From an uncultured Pseudomonadota bacterium (GTDB taxonomy: Bacteria > Pseudomonadota > Gammaproteobacteria > Burkholderiales > Thiobacillaceae): a stretch of DNA of 6,445 nt. The DNA lies in assembly GCA_903918705.1 (NCBI GenBank), contig CAIXFP010000746.1, positions 1 through 6,445 on the forward strand. The letters are read 5' to 3'. Each line of letters starts with the position of its first letter. The stretch's first letter is position 1. The position numbers and the translations under genes were made by a program. Positions 1 to 4,564 of the stretch are shown one piece after another. The notes beneath the pieces were generated by a model. It made no database searches. It saw only the letters and a list, made by a program, of their open reading frames with translations, and was not told where the DNA came from.

Positions 1-675
1 CCATGGAGGCCACCGATACCGCCTTGCTGTTGCGTGCTGGCTCACCGGGCGGCCATTGTGGAAGCCGGTCCGGTATTTCAGGTCGACGCCGTAGGCGCTG
101 GTGTCCTGGGAAATCACCAGCAATTCCTTCACCCCGGCGCGGGCCAGGGCTTCCGCTTCCGCCAGTACGTCGCCCACCGGGCGCGACACCAGGTCGCCGC
201 GTAGCGACGGGATGATGCAGAAGGTGCAGCGATGGTTGCAGCCTTCGGAAATCTTGAGATAGGCGTAGTGGCGCGGGGTGAGCTTCAAGCCGCCGGGTGG
301 GATCAGGTCCGCGAACGGGTCGTGGGGGCGGGGCAGGTGGGCGTGGACGTGGCCCATGACGTCTTCCAGCGCATGGGGGCCGGTAATGCCCAGTACCTGT
401 GGGTGGGCGCTCTTGATTACGCCTTCGCGCGCCCCCAGGCAGCCGGTGACGATGACGCGGCCGTTCTCGCGCAGGGCATCGCCGATGGCTTCCAGGCTCT
501 CGTCCACCGCCGCGTCGATGAATCCGCAGGTATTGACCACCACCAGGTCGGCATCCTGGTAGGTGGGCACGATGAGGTAACCCTCGGCGCGCAGTTGGGT
601 GAGGATGCGTTCGGAATCGTAGGAATTCTTCGGGCAGCCCAAGGAGACAAAGCCGATTTTCGGGATGGGGTTCAT
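1..675 (-). CDS. rimO: Ribosomal protein S12 methylthiotransferase RimO, N-terminal 225 residues (cut by left edge)
   Basis: RimO is a radical-SAM enzyme that adds a methylthio group to the conserved aspartate of ribosomal protein S12. Seen here: the N-terminal methylthiotransferase domain (about residues 6-115) with cysteines C14, C50 and C79 for one 4Fe-4S cluster, in SLGCPKN, NTCGFID and TGCLG contexts. It is followed by the radical-SAM motif CNHRCTFC (C146, C150, C153) and the RimO-typical stretches LTPRHYAYLKISEGC and VISQDTSAYGVD. Full RimO is about 440 residues, so roughly half is present. The ATG at 675 gives the usual RimO beginning; no strong Shine-Dalgarno is visible, and the methyltransferase gene ends 6 nt upstream, so translation may be coupled. 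Oddity: after about residue 211 the frame stops resembling RimO and codon use becomes atypical (GCA, ACA, AGG, CCA), so the last 40-45 bp may hold a frameshift or a chimeric contig end. Confidence 0.95.
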   Translation of the reverse strand, partial: MNPIPKIGFVSLGCPKNSYDSERILTQLRAEGYLIVPTYQDADLVVVNTCGFIDAAVDESLEAIGDALRENGRVIVTGCLGAREGVIKSAHPQVLGITGPHALEDVMGHVHAHLPRPHDPFADLIPPGGLKLTPRHYAYLKISEGCNHRCTFCIIPSLRGDLVSRPVGDVLAEAEALARAGVKELLVISQDTSAYGVDLKYRTGFHNGRPVSQHATARRYRWPPW

Positions 676-681
676 GCGAGT

Positions 682-1509
682 TCAGTCGGGTTTATGGCCG
701 TGCGCCTGGAAGGCGGCGTAGCGGAAGATGGCGTCGGAGTTCTCGGCCAGCGCGGCGAAGGCGACTTGCAGCGCGGAGATGTCGGCCTCGCTGGCACGGC
801 TGTGCTGGAGCAGTTTGGGGGCGCCGCTGAGCAACAGGGTCTGCCAGAAATCGAGGAAGTCGTGCCGTTCGGCGCGGTTCTTGAGGCGACCGTCCAGTTG
901 CGGGGAGGCTTCGTAAAAATCGATCCGCTCGAAACCGGCCGTGTCGAACAGGGCGGCCAGGCGTACCCCCACGTCTGGGTCGCCGCCCAATTCACCCTGC
1001 AGGGCGTTGAATGCCCGCCACCAGTTTCCCAGGGCCGGCTGCCGCGGCCAGGCGTAGAGGCCGCTGTTGAACACCTCGGTGGCGTAAAACACGCCGCCCG
1101 GTTTCAAAACCCGCAGGATTTCGCGCAGCGCGCCGAGGGGGTCCGGCAGGTGTTCCAGCACCCAGAACACGCAGGCGCCGTCGAAACTGGCATCTGGGAA
1201 AGGCAGGCGGTAGGCGGAGGCCTCGAGCAAATCCACTCGCCCCACCGCGAGGGGTTCAGCCAGGAACAGACGTGCGCTTTCGAGTTGGGCGGGCGACAGA
1301 TCGATGCCGGTGAAATGGGTCTCGGGAAAGCGCTCCAGCAACACAAGAAGTTGGGCGCCGACGCCGCAACCTACTTCCAGCACACGAGTGCAGCCGGAAA
1401 AATCCAATCGCGCCTGGGTCCAGGGCGCGAGAAAGCGGCCCTGCCGTATCAGCCGGGCCTGCTCGTCCGGCGCGAAGGTATGGATATAGCGTTCACTCGA
1501 GGCGTCCAC
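682..1509 (-). CDS. Class I SAM-dependent methyltransferase (Methyltransf_11/25-like), substrate unknown
   Basis: A 275-residue soluble protein with a Rossmann-type SAM-binding domain. Seen: motif I VLEVGCGVGAQ at residues 43-53, the acidic ribose-binding strand FTGIDLS at 66-72, motif II around FDGACVFWVLEHLPDP (109-124), and the motif III segment LRVLKPGGVFYATE (132-145). A C-terminal region of about 120 residues follows, containing paired tryptophans (GNWWRAF), and may shape substrate binding. The substrate cannot be read from the sequence; the general fold covers small-molecule, lipid-quinone and protein methylases. The start is GTG at 1509, only 18 nt after the ODP-like gene, with at best a weak Shine-Dalgarno (GAGA). 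The stop lies 6 nt before rimO. Tight spacing and shared strand suggest a three-gene operon. No role in RimO chemistry is known to me; RimO does its own methyl transfer. Confidence 0.88.
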   Translation of the reverse strand: MDASSERYIHTFAPDEQARLIRQGRFLAPWTQARLDFSGCTRVLEVGCGVGAQLLVLLERFPETHFTGIDLSPAQLESARLFLAEPLAVGRVDLLEASAYRLPFPDASFDGACVFWVLEHLPDPLGALREILRVLKPGGVFYATEVFNSGLYAWPRQPALGNWWRAFNALQGELGGDPDVGVRLAALFDTAGFERIDFYEASPQLDGRLKNRAERHDFLDFWQTLLLSGAPKLLQHSRASEADISALQVAFAALAENSDAIFRYAAFQAHGHKPD

Positions 1510-1527
1510 GCGCGGTCTCGAAGCCGA

Positions 1528-2310
1528 TCAACTCGGCAACTTGTAATGATCCTGGGTGAACAGGTCGATACCGCAGTTGAGGTTCTCGATCCAGTCGAGG
1601 AAGGAGTCGATCGCCTCGCGCCCTTTGAACCAGCGGCCGTGCTGCGGCACCAGCATGTCGACATCCATGGTCCTGACCATGCGAGCCCAGAAGCGGCAGG
1701 CCTTGTTGGAGACCATGTAGCGGCGGTGGAATCCGTCCATATGCGCCAGGTGCGCCTGGAACTGGGCCCGGTTTGTGATTGGATCGACGATTGCGTCGTG
1801 GTGCACCAGGGACGCGCCCATGTCGCCGGAAAACAGGATCTTGGCCTTGCTGTCGTAGAACTGGAAATTGCCTTCGGCGTGGAGGAAGTGAGCCGGTACC
1901 GCGTAGATGTTGGTGTCGCGCATCGGGATGATCATGCCCGGGTCGGGGATGCCGATAATGCGGCCCTCGGTGCGGTTGGCCGTGCAGAAGTGGGGCAGGA
2001 AACGCTCCCACAGGGCGGAGACGTAGAGGGTGCACTCGGTGGCGGTGAGCCACTTGTTGAGGGAGGCGACGATGTCCGGATCCTGATGGGAGGCGAAGAT
2101 GTATTTCAGGTGCTTGAACGGAAAGAACCGGTGCATGGCCATGATCAGCGCGTTGTAGGTCATGTTGCCGGCCGGGTCGATCAGCGCGCCCTCGCCGTCG
2201 GAGACGATGAGAAATTGATTGGCCTGCACCGCGTCGCTGCCGGTGTCGTCCACCAGATCGTTGAACATGAGGCAGACGTGCTTGCCGTCGTTATAGAGCT
2301 CAATGGCCAT
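1528..2310 (-). CDS. Flavin-free di-iron metallo-beta-lactamase-fold protein, ODP type (possible O2/NO-binding protein)
   Basis: A 260-residue protein resembling the di-iron domain of flavodiiron proteins (FprA/ROO) but lacking the C-terminal flavodoxin domain; those proteins are about 400 residues. Seen: an SHQDPD motif at residues 74-79, then H141/H144 in VPAHFLHAEGNF, D163 in LFSGDMGAS and H224 in LVPQHGRWFKG. These align in order with the flavodiiron ligands H-x-E-x-D, H, D, H, with D77 replacing the usual glutamate and the His after the second Asp missing (I80). The first 70 residues show a beta-rich MBL start with NQFLIVSDGEGALIDPAG. In the family, ODP from Treponema denticola binds O2 and works with chemotaxis proteins; no chemotaxis gene is visible here. 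I chose ATG 2310 because GGGAG (2318-2322) sits 7 nt upstream; an in-frame extension to 2361 has no such support. It appears to be the first gene of the unit with the methyltransferase and rimO. A hydrolase role is less likely given the altered motif. Confidence 0.82.
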   Translation of the reverse strand: MAIELYNDGKHVCLMFNDLVDDTGSDAVQANQFLIVSDGEGALIDPAGNMTYNALIMAMHRFFPFKHLKYIFASHQDPDIVASLNKWLTATECTLYVSALWERFLPHFCTANRTEGRIIGIPDPGMIIPMRDTNIYAVPAHFLHAEGNFQFYDSKAKILFSGDMGASLVHHDAIVDPITNRAQFQAHLAHMDGFHRRYMVSNKACRFWARMVRTMDVDMLVPQHGRWFKGREAIDSFLDWIENLNCGIDLFTQDHYKLPS

Positions 2311-2317
2311 GTGATTT

Positions 2318-2322
2318 CTCCC
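2318..2322 (-). promoter_or_regulatory. Ribosome binding site of the ODP-like gene
   Basis: The minus strand reads GGGAG followed by 7 nt and ATG at 2310. It decides the start of the ODP-like protein at the MAIELYND methionine and argues against the 17-residue longer frame beginning at 2361. Confidence 0.7.
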
Positions 2323-2356
2323 GAAGAAAAGGTGTGACTTTATCTCTGTGCGCGCA

Positions 2357-2368
2357 ACCACTCGTGGT
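2357..2368. promoter_or_regulatory. Palindrome ACCAC-TC-GTGGT upstream of the ODP-like gene
   Basis: Perfect 5-bp arms around a 2-bp centre, 46 bp upstream of the ODP start codon. Its position suits a transcription-factor operator, though chance is not excluded. It overlaps a ladder of CTCG (2361-2364), CGAG (2369-2372) and CTCG (2377-2380), each separated by 4 bp, so two small alternative hairpins are possible. Confidence 0.3.
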
Positions 2369-2482
2369 CGAGCGTACTCGCGGGTCTGGTGCCGACTGGG
2401 TTGAGCGGCAGCCGAGTGCCATGCCGCGACCTAACAGCCAGCCGGATTTTGTTCTTCGATCGCGAAAAGTGGCCCCAGCAAG

Positions 2483-2537
2483 GCCGGTTTTTGCCGGATG
2501 TGCGGCCGCATGGCCCAACCATGGGGCAAAAAGCCGG
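2483..2537. repeat. Large imperfect inverted repeat enclosing a 10-bp palindrome
   Basis: The left arm GCCGGTTTTTGCC (2483-2495) pairs with GGCAAAAAGCCGG (2525-2537): 12 pairs with a single-base bulge. The enclosed 29 nt include the perfect palindrome TGCGGCCGCA (2501-2510) and CCATGG (2519-2524). A second small stem, GCTGC/GCAGC (2551-2555 with 2565-2569), follows at once. The arrangement could form a branched RNA or cruciform structure, or be part of a REP-like element. There is no uridine run immediately after either side, so it is not a standard Rho-independent terminator. Confidence 0.5.
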
Positions 2538-2635
2538 TGAAAAATGGGCCGCTGCGGTGGTTTTGCAGCCGACGATTCCAAAGTGCGACAGGCTGCTAGC
2601 CCTTGCGCCAAGGATATCCGCGCGGCCAGCCCGCC

Positions 2636-2650
2636 ACCTGCCGGGCAGGT
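2636..2650. repeat. Short stem-loop ACCTGC-CGG-GCAGGT
   Basis: Perfect 6-bp arms (2636-2641 and 2645-2650) around a 3-nt loop, within the gene-free region. No T-run follows on either strand, so a terminator role is not supported. It may belong to the same structured element as the inverted repeat at 2483-2537. Confidence 0.4.
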
Positions 2651-2769
2651 CCGAGAGGTTATGGGCGGGAAAAAATTCAGGATGGCGGGTCATGGCGGGG
2701 CGGCTAGTACTCGGGCATTCTAGCAGCCCCTCGGCGAGTGGACTTTCCTTCTCTGTGGGGTGCCGGGGT

Positions 2770-2785
2770 TCACTACGTTCAGTGA
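2770..2785 (-). repeat. Hairpin straddling the stop codon of the YcfJ-like gene
   Basis: TCACT (2770-2774) and AGTGA (2781-2785) form 5-bp arms around a 6-nt loop, and the TGA stop at 2779-2781 lies inside. A weaker long-range stem follows on the minus strand (2727-2735 with 2762-2768, 7 pairs with a bulge). A run of six T on that strand (2670-2675) comes too late to pair with these as a classic terminator, so transcript termination here is unresolved. Confidence 0.3.
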
Positions 2786-3291
2786 TCCGCCACCGACACG
2801 TTGACGTTCAATTGCACGCTGGGGCCCGGGTCGTAGGGCAGAACCGTCGAGAAGGTCTGGCCTGAATAGCGATAGGTGACGTTGTAGCCGGTCAGTCGGC
2901 GGCTCCAGTTGTCGATCTGGCGGCAATGCTGTTCGTCGCGTACCGTGGTGCCGCCCCGGTTACCGCTGTTGTCGATGTTGTCGCCGACCATGGCGCCGGT
3001 GGCGGCACCGACCGCCGTGCTCCAGGAACGCCCCGAGCCACCGCCGATCTGGTGGCCGAGCACGCCGCCCAGCAGGCCGCCAAGCACGGCGCCGCCATAA
3101 TCGCGCTGGCGCGGCGCTTCGACATTGACCTGCTCGTTCCAGCATTCACGTCGGGGTTCGTTGATGGATTCATAAATGGGCGTACTGCTGAGGACGTCGC
3201 CACGGGCCGGGAACCAGGCGGCTGGACCGGGATCCGCACAAGCCATGCCGGTGCCGCCGATCAGGGCGAGGGTGAGAACAGTCATTTTCAT
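2779..3291 (-). CDS. YcfJ-like glycine-zipper 2TM envelope protein
   Basis: A 170-residue exported protein. Residues 1-19 form a short signal peptide; the end (GMACA) fits signal peptidase I cleavage before D20 better than a lipobox, although C18 leaves a lipoprotein possible. Then come VLSSTPIYES (33-42), RRECW (48-51, with C50), and a glycine zipper of two hydrophobic segments at about 66-84 (GGAVLGGLLGGVLGHQIGGG) and 91-104 (STAVGAATGAMVGD). The tail contains C123 and LTGYNVTYRYSGQ (133-145), ending near YDPGPSVQLNV. The order and motifs match E. coli YcfJ, including the two cysteines, which may form a disulphide. The family is tied to the outer membrane or periplasm; its exact role is poorly known. 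ATG 3291 is chosen because AAGGAG lies 6 nt upstream; an in-frame extension to 3429 reads through the neighbouring gene. It sits 28 nt after the SPxER protein and is probably co-transcribed with it. Confidence 0.88.
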   Translation of the reverse strand: MKMTVLTLALIGGTGMACADPGPAAWFPARGDVLSSTPIYESINEPRRECWNEQVNVEAPRQRDYGGAVLGGLLGGVLGHQIGGGSGRSWSTAVGAATGAMVGDNIDNSGNRGGTTVRDEQHCRQIDNWSRRLTGYNVTYRYSGQTFSTVLPYDPGPSVQLNVNVSVADH

Positions 3292-3319
3292 AAATAGCTC
3301 CTTGATCGATTTGACCGGG

Positions 3320-3760
3320 TCAACGCCGCGGCCAGACGGCGGGTGGAACAAAACCGTGAGATTCGGCGCTGCCGGCGTTATCGTCCGGATTGGATGGAGT
3401 CGGCCGACGTTGTTCATAGCCGGTGCCAAAATTGCCGACGAAGTTTCCCGGAATGCCGATGAGATCGCCGGTGCTCGGGGTGGCGGGCATCCGTTCCATC
3501 CACCGGGCGCCCTGTTCGCGCAGTCTCGGACGTTGTTCCGGCGAGAATTGTTGCATGCGTTCCTGAAACAGTCTGCGCATGTTCGTGCGTTCTTCCGGAC
3601 TTGCCTGTTCCCAGCGTTCGCGCATCATGCGTCTCTCCGCCGGGGAAACCTGGGCGAGTTGGAAGGCCGCGCCGCTGAACGCGCCGTCGAGCAGATTGTC
3701 CGCCAGCACGGGGGCTGCGAGCGCGCTCATGAGCAGGGCCAGCGGAAGCTTCGATTTCAT
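3320..3760 (-). CDS. Secreted charged helical protein with SPxER repeats (CpxP/Spy- or DUF3106-like)
   Basis: A 146-residue protein with a clear signal peptide: KSK, a hydrophobic core (LPLALLMSALAAPV) and LADN, with cleavage probably after A20. The mature part has a highly charged helical region at about 36-92 with three spaced motifs: SPAER (39-43), SPEER (54-58) and SPEQR (73-77). These are interleaved with arginine- and methionine-rich helix (RRMMRERW, RRLFQERM). A flexible Gly/Pro/Asn-rich tail follows. This resembles periplasmic DUF3106 proteins and, in style, CpxP/Spy stress chaperones, although no LTxxQ motif is present. ATG 3760 is chosen because AGGAG sits 7 nt upstream and a signal peptide follows; a longer frame to 4369 is only antisense of ompR. 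It is divergent from ompR-envZ, an arrangement like cpxP and cpxRA, which hints at a periplasmic target or modulator of the kinase. That role is inference. Confidence 0.8.
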   Translation of the reverse strand: MKSKLPLALLMSALAAPVLADNLLDGAFSGAAFQLAQVSPAERRMMRERWEQASPEERTNMRRLFQERMQQFSPEQRPRLREQGARWMERMPATPSTGDLIGIPGNFVGNFGTGYEQRRPTPSNPDDNAGSAESHGFVPPAVWPRR

Positions 3761-3801
3761 CGCGACTCTCCTTTCCATGCATTGCATGCTAGCCATGGCG
3801 A

Positions 3802-3818
3802 GTAACACGGAAGTTTCG
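3802..3818. promoter_or_regulatory. Candidate OmpR box 1 (GTAACA-N5-GTTTCG)
   Basis: GTAACA (3802-3807) and GTTTCG (3813-3818) are two GxxxC-type half-sites 11 bp apart, as expected for head-to-tail binding of an OmpR-family dimer. A near copy starts 32 bp downstream, about three helical turns, which places both on the same DNA face. Confidence 0.45.
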
Positions 3819-3833
3819 GCATCCGTTAGATTT

Positions 3834-3849
3834 GTAACAAAATGTTTCG
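3834..3849. promoter_or_regulatory. Candidate OmpR box 2 (GTAACA-N4-GTTTCG) next to the ompR ribosome binding site
   Basis: GTAACA (3834-3839) and GTTTCG (3844-3849) are exactly 10 bp apart. Read on the minus strand this gives GAAACATTTTGTTACAAAT, which from memory closely resembles the E. coli ompC and ompF OmpR sites (shared core ACATTTTG and GTTACA). It abuts the GAGGA ribosome binding site of ompR, so binding here could repress ompR itself while serving the divergent gene. Confidence 0.55.
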
Positions 3850-3859
3850 AGGATAGGGC

Positions 3860-4564
3860 ATGAGCGAACGAGTGCTGGTGGTGGACGACGATGCGGGCCT
3901 GCGCGACCTGCTTTCGGAGTATCTGGTAAAGCAGGGCTTCGTGGTGGAAACCGCGCGCGACGGCCATGAAATGGACGAGCGCCTGGCGGTGACTCTCCCC
4001 GATCTGGTGGTCATGGACCTGATGTTGCCCGGTGAGGACGGCTTGAGCCTGACTCGCAGGATCAAGGCGCAGCGCAATCTGCCGGTGATCATGCTGTCGG
4101 CGCGGGGTGAGGACATCGACCGCATCGTCGGCCTGGAAGTCGGCGCCGACGACTACCTGGCCAAGCCCTTCAACCCGCGCGAGCTGCTCGCCCGCATCCG
4201 CGCGGTCTTGCGCCGCGGTGCCGGCGAGGTGGCCGTGGCGGGCAAGGACGAGCCGATCCGCTTCGGCCCCTTTGCCCTGGATCTGGTGGCGCAACGCCTG
4301 TCCCGGGAGGGGGAGGAAATTCCTCTTACCCAGGCCGAATTCACCCTGCTCAAGGTGTTTGTCGAGCATCCCAATCGGGCCTTGTCGCGGGACCAGATCA
4401 TGGATTGGCTCAAGGGCTACGAGCGCGACCCCTTCGACCGTTCCATCGACGTCCGCGTGACCCGGTTGCGCCGCAAGTTGGAAGACGACCCCACCAATCC
4501 CTTCTACATCCGCACCGTGTGGGGCCAGGGCTATTTGTTCGCGCCCAAGGGACGCGGTGGGTGA
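3860..4564 (+). CDS. ompR: OmpR-type response regulator
   Basis: A 234-residue cytoplasmic transcription factor. The receiver domain (about 3-118) has the acidic pair D10/D11, phosphorylation site D53 in VVMDLMLPGEDG, S80 as the switch hydroxyl and K102 in AKPFNPRELLARIRAVLRR. The winged-helix DNA-binding domain (about 132-230) includes PLTQAEFTLL (155-164), RALSRDQI, the recognition helix region RSIDVRVTRLRRKLEDDP and the wing IRTVWGQGYLFAP. The GEDGLS, GLEVGADDY, NPRELLARIRAVLRR and HEMDER stretches match E. coli OmpR specifically rather than PhoB or CpxR. Start at ATG 3860, with GAGGA 6 nt upstream. It is the first gene of a two-gene operon; its stop overlaps the kinase start. Expected role: phosphorylated by the downstream kinase, it binds tandem boxes such as those seen just upstream. 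Its targets in this organism are unknown. Confidence 0.93.
   Translation: MSERVLVVDDDAGLRDLLSEYLVKQGFVVETARDGHEMDERLAVTLPDLVVMDLMLPGEDGLSLTRRIKAQRNLPVIMLSARGEDIDRIVGLEVGADDYLAKPFNPRELLARIRAVLRRGAGEVAVAGKDEPIRFGPFALDLVAQRLSREGEEIPLTQAEFTLLKVFVEHPNRALSRDQIMDWLKGYERDPFDRSIDVRVTRLRRKLEDDPTNPFYIRTVWGQGYLFAPKGRGG

Larger units (their letters stand above)
2311..2778. other. Intergenic region of 468 bp with several inverted repeats, no convincing gene
   Basis: This stretch lies between the YcfJ-like gene, whose 3' end faces it, and the ODP-like gene, whose 5' end faces it. Open frames exist on both strands (for example 2340-2693 minus and 2389-2865 plus), but their translations have scrambled composition and no domain, and the plus frame runs into the YcfJ-like gene antisense. 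The region must hold the terminator of the upstream pair and the promoter of the ODP operon, but I see no strong -35/-10 pair. It contains palindromes and stem-loops at 2357-2368, 2483-2537, 2551-2569, 2636-2650 and 2770-2785. The cluster of structure looks like a dispersed intergenic repeat, but this cannot be shown from one copy. Confidence 0.5.
3761..3859. promoter_or_regulatory. Divergent promoter region between the SPxER-protein gene and ompR
   Basis: This 99-bp gap must drive both units. Near its left end lies AGGAG of the minus gene and an 11-bp palindrome ATGCA-T-TGCAT (3777-3787), with a weak minus-strand -10 (TAGCAT, 3786-3791) and no recognisable -35. Its right end holds GAGGA (3849-3853), the ribosome binding site 6 nt before the ompR ATG. 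In between are two OmpR-like boxes. Poor -35 elements fit activator-dependent transcription. Confidence 0.6.

Noticed and set aside
232..2337. A 701-codon plus-strand open frame running antisense across rimO, the methyltransferase and the ODP-like gene
   Set aside because: All three minus-strand genes share one codon register, and this frame is its exact complement. Antisense stops would need sense codons TTA, CTA or TCA, which GC-rich genes avoid (the one CTA in rimO does end the frame upstream). The translation has no domain.
2340..2865. Open frames in the intergenic region (2340-2693 minus, 2389-2865 plus)
   Set aside because: Composition is random-like, no ribosome binding sites or domains are seen, and the plus frame overlaps the well-supported YcfJ-like gene antisense.
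3320..4369. A 349-codon minus-strand frame extending the SPxER protein upstream across ompR
   Set aside because: The upstream 203 codons are antisense of ompR. A strong ribosome binding site and signal peptide mark ATG 3760 as the real start.
4405..4560. N-terminal extension of EnvZ by 52 residues to position 4405
   Set aside because: It is an out-of-phase reading of the ompR DNA-binding domain. The GTG at 4561 overlapping the ompR stop gives the normal EnvZ length and membrane topology.
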